Below, in pieces: positions 42,375 through 51,699 of a DNA stretch of 61,701 nucleotides. Numbering within the stretch: the first letter of the stretch is position 1; each line of letters begins with the position of its first letter. Location of the stretch: positions 830,001 to 891,701 of the forward strand of contig NZ_KV440950.1 of the NCBI RefSeq assembly GCF_001636405.1. The letters are read 5' to 3'. The stretch comes from Peribacillus frigoritolerans (GTDB lineage: Bacteria > Bacillota > Bacilli > Bacillales > DSM-1321). A program made the translations under genes and the position numbers. The notes under the pieces were generated by a model that worked only from the letters and a program-made list of their open reading frames with translations, had not been told where the DNA came from and ran no database searches.

Positions 42375-44789
42375 ATGAGTTTTGACCATAGAAGCATAGA
42401 AACGAAATGGCAAAAGTATTGGGAAGGCAATAAGACATTCAAAACGGGTGAAGATAGCGGCAAACGCAAATTCTACGCGCTGGATATGTTCCCATATCCT
42501 TCAGGGGCCGGTCTTCATGTGGGGCACCCGGAAGGTTATACGGCAAGCGACATCCTGGCACGGATGAAACGGGCACAGGGGTATAATGTATTGCATCCGA
42601 TCGGGTGGGACGCCTTTGGACTTCCGGCAGAGCAATATGCGATCGATACGGGAAATGATCCAGCTGAATTCACGGAGCACAACATCAACACGTTCCGCCG
42701 CCAAATCAAAGCCCTTGGTTTTTCTTATGACTGGGATCGTGAAATAAACACGACAGATCCCGGCTATTACAAATGGACGCAATGGATTTTCTTGAAATTA
42801 TATGAAAAGGGCCTTGCCTATATTGATGAAGTGGCCGTTAACTGGTGTCCGGCACTTGGCACGGTATTGGCGAATGAAGAAGTCATCGATGGGAAAAGTG
42901 AGCGTGGAGGCCATCCTGTTGAGCGCCGCCCAATGAAACAGTGGATGCTTCGTATCACGGCGTATGCAGACCGTTTAATCGACGATCTGAATGATGTGGA
43001 TTGGCCGGAAAACATCAAGGATATGCAGCGTAACTGGATTGGCCGTTCCGAGGGAGCGGAGGTTACATTCAATATCGATGGCTTTGATGAAACATTCACG
43101 GTGTTCACGACTCGTCCGGATACGTTATTCGGTGCAACATATGCCGTATTGGCACCTGAGCATCCGTTTGTCGATAAAATTACGACGGCTGATCAAAGTG
43201 CGGCAGTTGAAGCCTATTTGGATGAAGTGAAACATAAAAGCGACTTGGAAAGAACAGACTTGGCAAAGGATAAATCAGGCGTGTTCACGGGGGCTTATGC
43301 AATTAACCCGGTAAACGGCGAAAAAATGCCGATCTGGATTGCCGATTATGTGTTGATCAGCTACGGAACAGGAGCAATCATGGCCGTTCCTGCCCATGAT
43401 GAGCGAGATTATGAATTCGCAGTAAAGTTCGACTTGCCGATCAAGGAAGTCGTAGCTGGCGGAGACGTGACAAGTGAAGCATATACAGGCGATGGACTGC
43501 ATGTGAATTCGGAATTCCTTGATGGGTTGAATAAGGAAGAAGCCATTTCGACCATGATCAAATGGCTGGAAGAAAAAGAAATCGGCACGAAGAAAATAAC
43601 ATATCGCCTTCGCGACTGGTTATTCAGCCGTCAGCGTTACTGGGGTGAACCGATTCCAATCATCCATTGGGAAGACGGCACGATGTCTCCAGTGAAGGAA
43701 GAAGAACTTCCATTGATTTTACCGAAAACTACGGACATCAAGCCTTCGGGGACAGGAGAATCACCACTTGCGAACATATCGGAATGGGTGAATGTAACGG
43801 ATGAAAACGGACGCAAAGGACGCCGTGAGACGAATACGATGCCGCAGTGGGCAGGAAGCAGCTGGTACTTCCTTCGTTATATCGATCCGGATAACAAAGA
43901 AGCGCTTGCCGATCCTGAAAAATTAAAAGAATGGATGCCGGTCGACATTTATATTGGCGGCGCTGAGCATGCGGTGCTTCACTTGCTTTACGCTCGTTTC
44001 TGGCATAAGTTCCTGTACGATATCGGTGTCGTGCCAACGAAGGAACCGTTCCAGAACCTATTTAACCAAGGAATGATCCTTGGTGAGAATAATGAAAAAA
44101 TGAGTAAATCCAAAGGGAACGTCGTGAACCCGGATGATATCGTGGAAAGCCATGGTGCCGATACACTTCGCATGTACGAAATGTTCATGGGGCCATTGGA
44201 TGCTTCGATTGCCTGGTCCACAAACGGATTGGACGGTTCCCGCAGATTCCTTGACCGTATCTGGCGTTTATTAGTCAACGATGACGGGACGATCACAGAT
44301 AAGATGACAGAGACGGATGACACGGGCAAGCTCGAAAAAGTCTATCATCAAACGGTTAAAAAAGTGACCGAGAACTATGAGGAATTGAAATTCAATACGG
44401 CGATTTCACAATTGATGGTATTCATTAATGATGCTTATAAAGCGGATTCGCTTCCTAAGGTGTATATCGAAGGATTCGTAAAGCTGCTTGCACCAGTTGC
44501 ACCGCATATCGCCGAGGAGCTTTGGTCTAAACTGGGCCATTCCGAGAGCATCACGTACGGAACATGGCCGGCTTTCGACGAAGCGAAGTTAGTGGATAAC
44601 GAAGTCGAAATCGTCATCCAAATCAACGGAAAAGTCAAAGCGAAATTAATGGTGCCGACTGACACTACGAGAGAAAAACTGGAAGAAATCGCGATGGGTG
44701 ATGATTCCATCAAAGAACAAATCGATGGGAAAACCATTCGTAAAGTGATTGCCGTACCAGGCAAATTAGTCAATATCGTCGCAAACTAA
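42375..44789 (+). CDS. leuS: Leucyl-tRNA synthetase
   Basis: An 804-aa class I synthetase. The HIGH-type motif is LHVGHPEGY (His51), and KMSKSKGNV starts at about residue 575. The CP1 editing domain with [12 protein letters not shown] (about 236-247) and [19 protein letters not shown] (about 337-355) is intact, so Ile/norvaline editing is expected. The ATG at 42375 follows AGGAGG; the longer open frame runs into the T-box terminator. It is controlled by the leader T-box. Confidence 0.97.
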   Translation: MSFDHRSIETKWQKYWEGNKTFKTGEDSGKRKFYALDMFPYPSGAGLHVGHPEGYTASDILARMKRAQGYNVLHPIGWDAFGLPAEQYAIDTGNDPAEFTEHNINTFRRQIKALGFSYDWDREINTTDPGYYKWTQWIFLKLYEKGLAYIDEVAVNWCPALGTVLANEEVIDGKSERGGHPVERRPMKQWMLRITAYADRLIDDLNDVDWPENIKDMQRNWIGRSEGAEVTFNIDGFDETFTVFTTRPDTLFGATYAVLAPEHPFVDKITTADQSAAVEAYLDEVKHKSDLERTDLAKDKSGVFTGAYAINPVNGEKMPIWIADYVLISYGTGAIMAVPAHDERDYEFAVKFDLPIKEVVAGGDVTSEAYTGDGLHVNSEFLDGLNKEEAISTMIKWLEEKEIGTKKITYRLRDWLFSRQRYWGEPIPIIHWEDGTMSPVKEEELPLILPKTTDIKPSGTGESPLANISEWVNVTDENGRKGRRETNTMPQWAGSSWYFLRYIDPDNKEALADPEKLKEWMPVDIYIGGAEHAVLHLLYARFWHKFLYDIGVVPTKEPFQNLFNQGMILGENNEKMSKSKGNVVNPDDIVESHGADTLRMYEMFMGPLDASIAWSTNGLDGSRRFLDRIWRLLVNDDGTITDKMTETDDTGKLEKVYHQTVKKVTENYEELKFNTAISQLMVFINDAYKADSLPKVYIEGFVKLLAPVAPHIAEELWSKLGHSESITYGTWPAFDEAKLVDNEVEIVIQINGKVKAKLMVPTDTTREKLEEIAMGDDSIKEQIDGKTIRKVIAVPGKLVNIVAN

Positions 44790-44802
44790 ATAAAAATGAT
44801 CG

Positions 44803-44844
44803 GAAGCTGTCCCGCATATTTTTACTGCGGGGACAGCTTTTTTT
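44803..44844 (+). terminator. Terminator after leuS
   Basis: AAGCTGTCCCGCA pairs with TGCGGGGACAGCTT, followed by a T-run. Confidence 0.92.
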
Positions 44845-45125
44845 CGTGGCATTGGCTGATTATAGGAAAAAGGTCATGTTAGGATACTCACCGATTTAAC
44901 TCTATTAGCGATCAATCTGCCAAATGGACATCTACTATCGTCATGAGAGGAAATCGGAACGTAAATGACTTGCTTAATTGGTTCATGCGAATCATTTTTC
45001 AGCTCTTTGGCCAAATAAATCAAGCATTTGACATAAAAAAGGAAAAAAATTGGTTGATAAAATTTTACAGTGTGATAGTTTGGTATAGTACTATATTTTT
45101 TTAACCAATTATTGGAGGGAAAACC
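44845..45125 (+). promoter_or_regulatory. Subtilase leader with alternative inverted repeats
   Basis: The last 80 nt hold AATTGGTT (45049-45056) and AACCAATT (45103-45110), and the palindrome CCAAT-T-ATTGG at 45106-45116 overlaps the GGAGGG ribosome site. TATAGT near 45085 with an upstream TGG is a possible extended -10. The rest of the region shows no gene. Confidence 0.4.
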
Positions 45126-48100
45126 GTGAAATTTAAGAATGTGAGTCGAATTACGGCGTTTGCACTAATTTTTGCACTGATTTTCAGCTTGATGGTTCCA
45201 CTGAATTCTCAAGCAGCAGTTGCAGCACCCATTGAAAATGTAAAAACGATTAAAAATGGGGACACTCTGGACGGAAAGTTTGAAAAACCGGATGTTCAAT
45301 GGTACCAAATCAGTCCCACAACAGAAGAAGTACAAAAGTTCTCCCATATTGAGTTCGAAGTCAATTCGGACAAAATCTTGAATATCTCCGTATATCAAGA
45401 TAAAGAAAAAGCAGAAAAAGATGAGAGCAATTATATGGTCTCTGCTTATCCTGATGAAAAAGCTGTAGTCGATTTCCCATATGCATGGGAAGGCACATAT
45501 TATGTTAAAGTTGAATATTTCGGCGATACGGATGATGAGGGAAATCCCATTCCGGATGCGGAAAATGTAGCTGAATACTCCATCAATGCGCATTCAGTAA
45601 CATTGCCGCCATCTGCCGGGGACGAAGGGGAGGAGCTTGAATCTTGCCCGGTTGAAGTGAGTGTAAACGATAAGAAAACGGGAGAATCCATGTTAAAAAC
45701 ACTCCGCGTGTTTAGAGATGAAGTTCTCACGAAGTCGTCTGAGGGACGCACCCTTTCCTCTTTATACTATAAAGCTTCGCCATTCCTGGCCCTTCACCTG
45801 GCTGGTAATAAAACGGCAAGGGAAGCCGTTTATAATCACTTAGTCGAGATTAAGCCGCTTATTGAGGATCTTAATGAAAATGGAGCGAGCAGTACGGCAG
45901 TCATTAGTAACAAGCAGCAAGAAGCGATCAAGGCCTTATTCAAAAAGTCGGCAGACGTTGCTCCGGCCGGATTGAAAAAGGATATGGACGCCATTGCAAA
46001 GAAAATCAATCTTGATAAGCTTGCAGGTGAGAGGATCGTCGATATTGCAAGCAAAGCGGGAGTCGAACTTCCTGCTTCGAAAAATGTAAAGAACAAATAT
46101 ATCGTCAAACTTAAACCTGGGAAGTCATTAAGCGCTGTCCAATCCAAGATAAGTGGAAAAGGATATGGAACATTATCGGCACCTAAGCAACAAGAGGTTC
46201 TGTATGATGATATGTATGTCGTCGAGTTAAAGAACCAAGCTAAAATGAGCACAGCAGCTCTATCCGGTATCGAAAAACTTCCAGAAGTGGAATATATCGA
46301 AGCGGTAAAAACGTACAAGGCACTTTCTGCCGACATTCAATCACCGTATCAATGGTCTTTGAATAACGCCGGCGGGGAAGAAGGCGTAAAGGGAGCGGAC
46401 ATCGATAACGAAAAACTGCAGAACCTTATCAAGAAACGCAATTTAAAAGATACGTTGGTAGCGGTTATCGACACAGGTGTCGATGATTCACTTGCGGATC
46501 TACAGAGTGTCGTTGAAATGGAGTCAGGTAAGAATTTCATCGATAAGAAAGAAAAAGCAATCGATGACAATGGACATGGTACACATGTATCCGGAATCAT
46601 CGCTGCCAAAGCAGATAACGGTTATTCCATGCAAGGAATCAATCCGGTAGCTAAAATCATGCCTGTGAAGGTCTTGGACTCTTCAGGATTTGGAGACAAT
46701 GAGAAAATTGCACTAGGCATTAAATATGCCGTGGATCATGGTGCAAAGGTCATAAACCTTAGCTTGGGCGGAGAATATAGCAGGACGATTGAATATGCCC
46801 TGAAACATGCCGCTGCCAAGAATGTAATGGTTGTCGTGGCAAGCGGTAATGATGGGATGGAAGGTCTTTCTTATCCTGCATCATCAAAATACGCCATATC
46901 CGTCGGTGCAACCAATGCCCTTGATTTAGTATCCGATTATTCCAATTATGGATCGAAGTTGGACATGGTCGCACCAGGGACAGCCATACCAAGCCTTGTG
47001 CCTAACGGGAATGTTACTTACATGGATGGTACATCAATGGCAACTCCCCATGTTGCGGCAGCCGCAGCCTTATTATTATCCGGAAACCCTGGGTTGAAAG
47101 TGAATGAAGTAAGGGAAATCCTTCATGGGACATCGGAATATGTCGCTTTTGAAGAAGAAGATAATGTAGACCCTTATGAGGACTATGTACCGGAAGATGG
47201 CGAAATCATCATACCGGAAGAAGAACTTCCTGTCGGAAAAGATTTAGTCTCTGGATACGGAAGATTGAATGCGTACAGTGCACTTAGTGCAGTGGACTTG
47301 AATGCTAAAGTCAATCTTGTGATGGATACGCAAACAAAACTGACTGGTTCAGCTAAAAAAGGGTCAGTGATCGAAGTGAAAAGCGGAAGCAAAACGCTTG
47401 GTAAAGGAACGGCGTCAGCCAACGGAACGTTCAGCGTTACGATTCCGGTCCAAAAAGCTGCGCAGCTGCTTACTGTGAATATCTCTGATTCTTCCAAACT
47501 AGCAGTATCTTCAATCAAAGTATTCGTGAATAAGGGTGCAACCCCTAACAAGCCAACTGTCAAAGCTTTAAGTGACAAAGATACGTATGTAATGGGTCAA
47601 TCGCAAGCGGACATGAAAATCTCGATCAAAAATAGTGCCAAAAAAGTGATTGGTTCAGGTAACACGGATAGCAAAGGGAACTTCAAAGTGAAAATCAGCA
47701 AGCAAAAGGCCGGAACTAAACTTTCAGTCACGGCTACAGACTTAGCAAAACGTGAAAGCAAGGCGGCAACCATAACGGTTCTCGATAAAACCGCCCCGGA
47801 TGCACCGAAAGTGAATGAAGTAAGCGATAAAGCTACTTCAGTAACTGGTAAAGCGGAAATCGGTTCAACCGTTACCGTGAAGCACAGCAATAAAAACATC
47901 GGAACGGCAAAAGCTGATAGTAAGGGGAACTTCTCCATCAAAATCAGCAAGAAAAAAGCAGGGTCCGCATTATACGTCTCAGCAAAAGACAAAGCGGGCA
48001 ATACAGGAAAAGCTGCAAAAGTAATCGTTAAAGATAAAACGGCTCCAGGAGCACCAAAGGTGAATGAAGTAAACGACAAAGCAACAAAAGTAACAGGTAA

Positions 48101-48293
48101 AGCGGAAATCGGTTCAACCGTTACCGTGAAGCATAGCAATAAAAACATCGGAACGGCAAAAGCTGATAGTAAGGGGAACTTCTCCGTCAAAATCAGCAAG
48201 AAAAAAGCAGGGTCCGCATTATACGTCTCAGCAAAAGACAAAGCGGGCAATACAGGAAAAGCAACAAAAGTAACAGTGAAAAAATCTAAATAG
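45126..48293 (+). CDS. Secreted subtilisin-like protease with Ig-like repeats
   Basis: A 1055-aa S8 peptidase. A Sec signal peptide (about 1-31, ending SQAA) leads to an N-terminal beta-rich region resembling a pre-peptidase domain, a helical stretch (about 170-315) and an inhibitor-I9-like prodomain (KYIVKLKPGKSLSAV, about 325-395). The catalytic domain has Asp449 (AVIDTGVDD), His484 (NGHGTHVSG) and Ser637 (DGTSMATPH). The C-terminus has four Ig-like domains of about 83 aa, the last two nearly identical in DNA. No sortase motif or SLH domain is seen, so it is probably released or bound through the basic Ig-like repeats. The start is GTG behind GGAGGG. The substrate is unknown. Confidence 0.92.
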   Translation: MKFKNVSRITAFALIFALIFSLMVPLNSQAAVAAPIENVKTIKNGDTLDGKFEKPDVQWYQISPTTEEVQKFSHIEFEVNSDKILNISVYQDKEKAEKDESNYMVSAYPDEKAVVDFPYAWEGTYYVKVEYFGDTDDEGNPIPDAENVAEYSINAHSVTLPPSAGDEGEELESCPVEVSVNDKKTGESMLKTLRVFRDEVLTKSSEGRTLSSLYYKASPFLALHLAGNKTAREAVYNHLVEIKPLIEDLNENGASSTAVISNKQQEAIKALFKKSADVAPAGLKKDMDAIAKKINLDKLAGERIVDIASKAGVELPASKNVKNKYIVKLKPGKSLSAVQSKISGKGYGTLSAPKQQEVLYDDMYVVELKNQAKMSTAALSGIEKLPEVEYIEAVKTYKALSADIQSPYQWSLNNAGGEEGVKGADIDNEKLQNLIKKRNLKDTLVAVIDTGVDDSLADLQSVVEMESGKNFIDKKEKAIDDNGHGTHVSGIIAAKADNGYSMQGINPVAKIMPVKVLDSSGFGDNEKIALGIKYAVDHGAKVINLSLGGEYSRTIEYALKHAAAKNVMVVVASGNDGMEGLSYPASSKYAISVGATNALDLVSDYSNYGSKLDMVAPGTAIPSLVPNGNVTYMDGTSMATPHVAAAAALLLSGNPGLKVNEVREILHGTSEYVAFEEEDNVDPYEDYVPEDGEIIIPEEELPVGKDLVSGYGRLNAYSALSAVDLNAKVNLVMDTQTKLTGSAKKGSVIEVKSGSKTLGKGTASANGTFSVTIPVQKAAQLLTVNISDSSKLAVSSIKVFVNKGATPNKPTVKALSDKDTYVMGQSQADMKISIKNSAKKVIGSGNTDSKGNFKVKISKQKAGTKLSVTATDLAKRESKAATITVLDKTAPDAPKVNEVSDKATSVTGKAEIGSTVTVKHSNKNIGTAKADSKGNFSIKISKKKAGSALYVSAKDKAGNTGKAAKVIVKDKTAPGAPKVNEVNDKATKVTGKAEIGSTVTVKHSNKNIGTAKADSKGNFSVKISKKKAGSALYVSAKDKAGNTGKATKVTVKKSK
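47784..48281 (+). repeat. Two tandem 249-bp repeats in the subtilase gene
   Basis: Each encodes an 83-aa Ig-like domain from DKTAP to the next DKTAP. Within 47847-48013 versus 48096-48262 I count only two base differences over about 167 bp, whereas the rest of the unit differs at many synonymous sites. This points to recent gene conversion or slippage. Confidence 0.9.
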
Positions 48294-48301
48294 CAGTGAA
48301 G

Positions 48302-48335
48302 GCCGTTTAACTTACATGTTAAACGGCTTTTTTTT
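48302..48335 (+). terminator. Terminator after the subtilase gene
   Basis: GCCGTTTAAC pairs with GTTAAACGGC, followed by eight Ts. Confidence 0.92.
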
Positions 48336-48351
48336 GTGAGAAAACGAATGA

Positions 48352-48382
48352 AAACACCGCTCGATGATATGCGGTGTTTTTG
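48352..48382 (+). terminator. Second hairpin after the subtilase gene
   Basis: ACACCGC pairs with GCGGTGT around a 10-nt loop, followed by TTTTT. It may be a terminator left by a lost gene or a back-up. Confidence 0.7.
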
Positions 48383-48520
48383 TCATGAGCGTGTCTTGTG
48401 CCTGTGCGTTGTCATAGCATGATTCAGATCTGGAGCTTCGTGTTTTAATTCTGAAACCTCATGTACTCGCCGTTCTTACGTCATTAATCTGTTCAATAAT
48501 AAATATCAGGAGGAAATATA

Positions 48521-48619
48521 ATGAAAAAAGGGAGAGTAATAGCATAAGGTATTATTTTAGCTTTCTCAATTGGGTTAGGAACGCTTTCGGTTGAGTCTGG
48601 GAATGAGCGTTTGGGGTAA
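48521..48619 (+). pseudogene. Broken small secreted-protein gene
   Basis: A strong AGGAGG site precedes ATG at 48521. The frame reads MKKGRVIA, then an in-frame TAA (48545), then GIILAFSIGLGTLSVESGNE, a normal hydrophobic signal core, and stops again at 48617. Suppressing the first stop gives a plausible signal peptide, so this appears to be the 5' remnant of an exported protein. Confidence 0.6.
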
Positions 48620-48714
48620 CTTCCTGCTTAAATCCAAATCTCTTACTATGTGCTAAAAATGTTAACATTAACAGTTTAATGCATTATAAGAATCAATCTT
48701 TTATAAATGATTCC

Positions 48715-48834
48715 TTATTTTAAATGTATATACCTAGGGCGGGATTTTCGAGGGTCCATATATCCGCCGTTTATTTGATGTCCGAGAGAGCTTGCAATGA
48801 CTACTGCTGCAAAGAGGAGGAGGATTTTCTTCAA
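48715..48834 (-). CDS. Possible 39-aa exported peptide
   Basis: From a TTG at 48834 the frame reads a Lys-Lys start and a 15-residue hydrophobic stretch (ILLLFAAVVIASSLG), then HQINGGYMDP and a basic tail. The ribosome site (GGAAAGAAG) is mediocre. It could be a real small secreted peptide, a decayed gene or chance. Confidence 0.3.
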   Translation of the reverse strand: MKKILLLFAAVVIASSLGHQINGGYMDPRKSRPRYIHLK

Positions 48835-49049
48835 TTAAATATCTTCTTTCCGTTTTTTATTTTTAAAGATTACACCCAAATGCCTCTTTCTTCAACCCCC
48901 TTTTTATGGATGTCGAATTAATTGTGACAAACATTAAATGATCGTTTTTAACTAATGTATCAAAGATAAAGTAGATGGTATTAATTTAGAAGTGAAAGAC
49001 TTTAAATAATTCACTAATATAGATGAGAATAATAAGAGGATGTGAATTT

Positions 49050-49256
49050 ATGGGAGTCAGCTCTTGGGGGACTCTCATATGCTTTTGGATCCGCTAATTC
49101 CACCACTTCGATATTGAATTGCTCTTAAAGCATGAGTTTTTATCTAGCTTGATGCAGAATATATATGTATTTCGTCGGGCGGCTAATTGGGATTACTGTA
49201 AGGCTAGGGAGATGACTGAAAGGGGAGGTCTTGATGCGGTAAATAGGGCGGAATGA
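49050..49256 (+). pseudogene. Possible small ORF split by one stop codon
   Basis: ATG at 49050 after AAGAGGATG opens a 15-codon frame ending in TAA (49095). The same frame then stays open for 52 codons and ends KAREMTERGGLDAVNRAE. A 52-codon open stretch is not rare by chance in this base composition, so support is limited. Confidence 0.3.
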
Positions 49257-49308
49257 AAGAACAATGCAGGGGCATGTTCGATTTAACTTGCCCCTTTAAT
49301 TTGTCAGC

Positions 49309-49908
49309 TCATTTAGTGAATTCACTTCTCAGGAGGTAGACCGCATTGTATTCCTTCAACTCGTCCATATGTCCTTCCATATCACCATAAAAATCAGTGG
49401 AAAGTGAGCGTATGCCTTCATTTCCGCTTGAGTAACATATACTCGCCAATGCAAGCTTGTTTGTGCTGTTTATTTTGAATTTGCCAGCACTGCCCCATAC
49501 GCTGGAATCCATTTCATCAATGGTTTCAGGATAAGTAACCGTATCCGTACCATCATCGTTTTGAATGCTGACGTTGAACATCGATCGTTTTTGGTCATCA
49601 TCCGTTTTCGATGTCGTAAAGATGATTGTCCCATTCTTTTCAATCCCCGTTGTCATGCGTCCCATTTCAGGTTCGACAAGTTTGCCAAATTCATATTTTT
49701 CGACCCAGACGGACATCTCCTTGTATGTATCATCCACACTGAAATCGATAAGAAAGGAATGTTCACTTGAATTCTCCAGGATGGCCTTTTCCCTTGCTGT
49801 CAGCTCAGGTACTGAAAGGATATTCTCGGATTTTGGCTCATCGGCCTTACAGGCAACTAAAGAAAATGAGAGCAAGGATAGGATGATGGATAAAATGATC
49901 TTTTTCAT
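49309..49908 (-). CDS. Putative lipoprotein (199 aa)
   Basis: A 199-aa exported protein. The signal peptide [20 protein letters not shown] ends in a lipobox LVAC, so Cys20 should be lipidated. The mature part is acidic and beta-rich, without a domain I recognise. The ATG at 49908 follows AAGAGGTG. It stands alone between the decayed region and a CotF-like gene. Confidence 0.75.
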   Translation of the reverse strand: MKKIILSIILSLLSFSLVACKADEPKSENILSVPELTAREKAILENSSEHSFLIDFSVDDTYKEMSVWVEKYEFGKLVEPEMGRMTTGIEKNGTIIFTTSKTDDDQKRSMFNVSIQNDDGTDTVTYPETIDEMDSSVWGSAGKFKINSTNKLALASICYSSGNEGIRSLSTDFYGDMEGHMDELKEYNAVYLLRSEFTK

Positions 49909-49997
49909 GATTATCACCTCTTGAATACTATTGACCTAATTAAATCCAATTCTTATATATTATAACATTATATTGAAAAACGGAATCGGAACACGGC

Positions 49998-50034
49998 AAA
50001 AAAGGCGAGCGATCGGTATGCTTGCCTTTTTTTG
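49998..50034 (-). terminator. Terminator after the CotF-like gene
   Basis: GGCAAGC pairs with GCTCGCC on the minus strand, followed by six Ts. As and Ts on both sides allow bidirectional use. Confidence 0.8.
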
Positions 50035-50037
50035 CGT

Positions 50038-50532
50038 TTAGAAAGGTTGGGAAAGAGCCTTATTGGCAACATCGACGTCATTTTGAAGCAATTGGTTCAA
50101 GTCGTAAGCAGGATAGAGATTTCTTTCATAAAGGTAGTTGAAAATCTTGGCATGGGTATCGATGGCTCCATTTAAATGTTTCTTAAATACCTTTCGAAGG
50201 GAAGGGGTGGCTGTTTCCGTAATCGCCATTGCGTAATTTTTGATAGATGATTTGGCAAAGCCCAGCAATTCCCCGGCAGCGGCGGCCGATGCGTCATCTC
50301 TTGATGCATCGTCATCCCTGCCCGTTTTAGGCGTCAACGGGTAAAATTGCAGCAGCTCCATGATGTTTTGGGTAAGGGTGTCGATCGTTTGCTTGTATAT
50401 CGTTTTTAGAATGGGGTCTTTTATTTTTGGATAAGCTTTTTTGAATTTCATAAGGGCATTGGACTGGGCTGCGACCAACTCATGAAGCTCGAGTGTTTCA
50501 TGCCAAGCAAGATGTGAATGGGTGGGTTGCAT
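50038..50532 (-). CDS. Spore coat protein, CotF family
   Basis: A 164-aa helical protein of the CotF/YhcQ group. It begins HLAWHETLELHELVAAQSNALMKFK, and its C-terminus has the NLYPAYDLNQLLQNDV pattern typical of that family. An Ala/Asp-rich linker lies in the middle (about residues 73-88). It is probably made in the mother cell during sporulation; I did not find a clear sigma-K or sigma-E promoter. The ATG follows AGGAGG. Confidence 0.82.
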   Translation of the reverse strand: MQPTHSHLAWHETLELHELVAAQSNALMKFKKAYPKIKDPILKTIYKQTIDTLTQNIMELLQFYPLTPKTGRDDDASRDDASAAAAGELLGFAKSSIKNYAMAITETATPSLRKVFKKHLNGAIDTHAKIFNYLYERNLYPAYDLNQLLQNDVDVANKALSQPF

Positions 50533-50663
50533 GTAATTTCCTCCTGAACGAATAATCTTGATACATTATTCGTTCAGTGGGCTATAGGTAAGTTGTCTAG
50601 TGAAATATTTATGGGAGATCTGTCCCATCTTCAATTTCCATTAACAGTTTTGAAGGCCAAGTT

Positions 50664-51566
50664 TTATTGATATTGTTCGAGAACAGAGAAGAACTTTTTG
50701 GCAAATTGGTAAAAAAGTTTTTCTGATGGAGCCAAGTCCCTGTTTTTAGGAGTGATGATGCCGACCGTCCGTTTGACTTCGGGCGTATCGATCGGGATCT
50801 TGACAGTGAGTCTTGGAATGACTTCATAAAAGGTACTGTCAGGGAGCAGACTGACTCCGATTCCTGCAGAAACGAGCCCTTTTATGGAATCCATGTCTTC
50901 ACCTTCCGAGGCGATGTTCGGTGTGAAACCGGCTGCTTTGCACGCTTCGAGAGCGATAGTGTGAAAGATATATCCTTTTGGAAACAAGACGAAGGGATCA
51001 TTTCTTAAATCACTTAGGCGCACACTCTTCCTATCAGCCAATGGGTGAGTGATTGGCAGTAAAGCGGATATGTTTTCCGTGAACAGGATATGACCCTCGA
51101 TATCTGGATCGTTTGTCGGGATCGGTCCAAGGAAGGCTAATCCGATTTCGCGATTTTTGACAGCTTCCTTTAAAGAGGAATAAGATCCCTGTCTTAAGTG
51201 GAAGCCGATATTCGGCTGCTCATCTTTAAAAGCGGAAATGACGGTAGGCAGTAAATGGGTGGAGAGGCTGGTCGGGAACCCGATTTTAATGCTTCCGTGT
51301 TCAGGGTCCAAAAACTCCTCAATTTGATATTTGGCATATTCAATCGCCTGTATCGCAGTTTTGGCATGAATCAAGAAAATTTTACCAATTGGAGTTAACT
51401 GGATATTCCGGCCGATTTTCTCGAATAAAAGTACGCCAAGCTCATCTTCCAGTCTGGAGATTTGCCGGCTGATTGCTGATTGTGCGATATGCAGGTGCTC
51501 TGCGGCTTCTGAGACGTGTTCCCTCTCGGCGACTTCAACAAAATAACGTAATTGTCGTAGTTCCAT
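50664..51566 (-). CDS. gltC: LysR-type regulator GltC
   Basis: A 300-aa LysR-family activator. The winged HTH is at about residues 1-60 (HVSEAAEHLHIAQSAISRQISRLED) and the effector domain covers about 90-295. Length and divergent position next to gltA match B. subtilis GltC, which activates gltAB with 2-oxoglutarate and represses itself. The ATG is preceded by AGGAGG. The intergenic region carries a matching inverted repeat. Confidence 0.93.
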   Translation of the reverse strand: MELRQLRYFVEVAEREHVSEAAEHLHIAQSAISRQISRLEDELGVLLFEKIGRNIQLTPIGKIFLIHAKTAIQAIEYAKYQIEEFLDPEHGSIKIGFPTSLSTHLLPTVISAFKDEQPNIGFHLRQGSYSSLKEAVKNREIGLAFLGPIPTNDPDIEGHILFTENISALLPITHPLADRKSVRLSDLRNDPFVLFPKGYIFHTIALEACKAAGFTPNIASEGEDMDSIKGLVSAGIGVSLLPDSTFYEVIPRLTVKIPIDTPEVKRTVGIITPKNRDLAPSEKLFYQFAKKFFSVLEQYQ

Positions 51567-51587
51567 TTATTCATCCTCCTACCATTC

Positions 51588-51602
51588 ATCTCAAATTGAG
51601 AT
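51588..51602. promoter_or_regulatory. GltC-like operator
   Basis: ATCTC and GAGAT flank AAATT, forming a LysR-type dyad 22 nt upstream of the gltC start and about 35 bp before the gltA -35 region. A second dyad, ATTCT..AGAAT (51605-51617), follows at once. Confidence 0.7.
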
Positions 51603-51623
51603 GGATTCTACTAGAATTATATA

Positions 51624-51652
51624 TTGTTTATATCGATTTGAAAACCTAGAAT
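51624..51652 (+). promoter_or_regulatory. Promoter of gltA
   Basis: TTGTTT (51624-51629), a 17-bp spacer and TAGAAT (51647-51652), downstream of the GltC-like dyads. Confidence 0.6.
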
Positions 51653-51699
51653 AAATGTAAGTGACATAACGGTGTAAGAATACGATGGGGGCGATTAAT

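Larger units (their letters stand above)
48383..49308. other. Gene-poor, apparently decayed region
   Basis: About 925 nt, AT-rich, without an intact recognisable gene. It contains a broken signal-peptide ORF (48521-48619), a 39-aa minus-strand ORF that starts like a signal peptide (48715-48834), a short coding-like tail near 48960-49010 and a nonsense-split ORF (49050-49256). This looks like remnants of several small secreted-protein genes. Confidence 0.55.

Noticed and set aside
48715..48834. Bacteriocin or lantibiotic precursor
   Set aside because: The 39-aa frame has a signal-like start but no Cys pattern, double-Gly leader or processing genes; it is listed only as a doubtful ORF.
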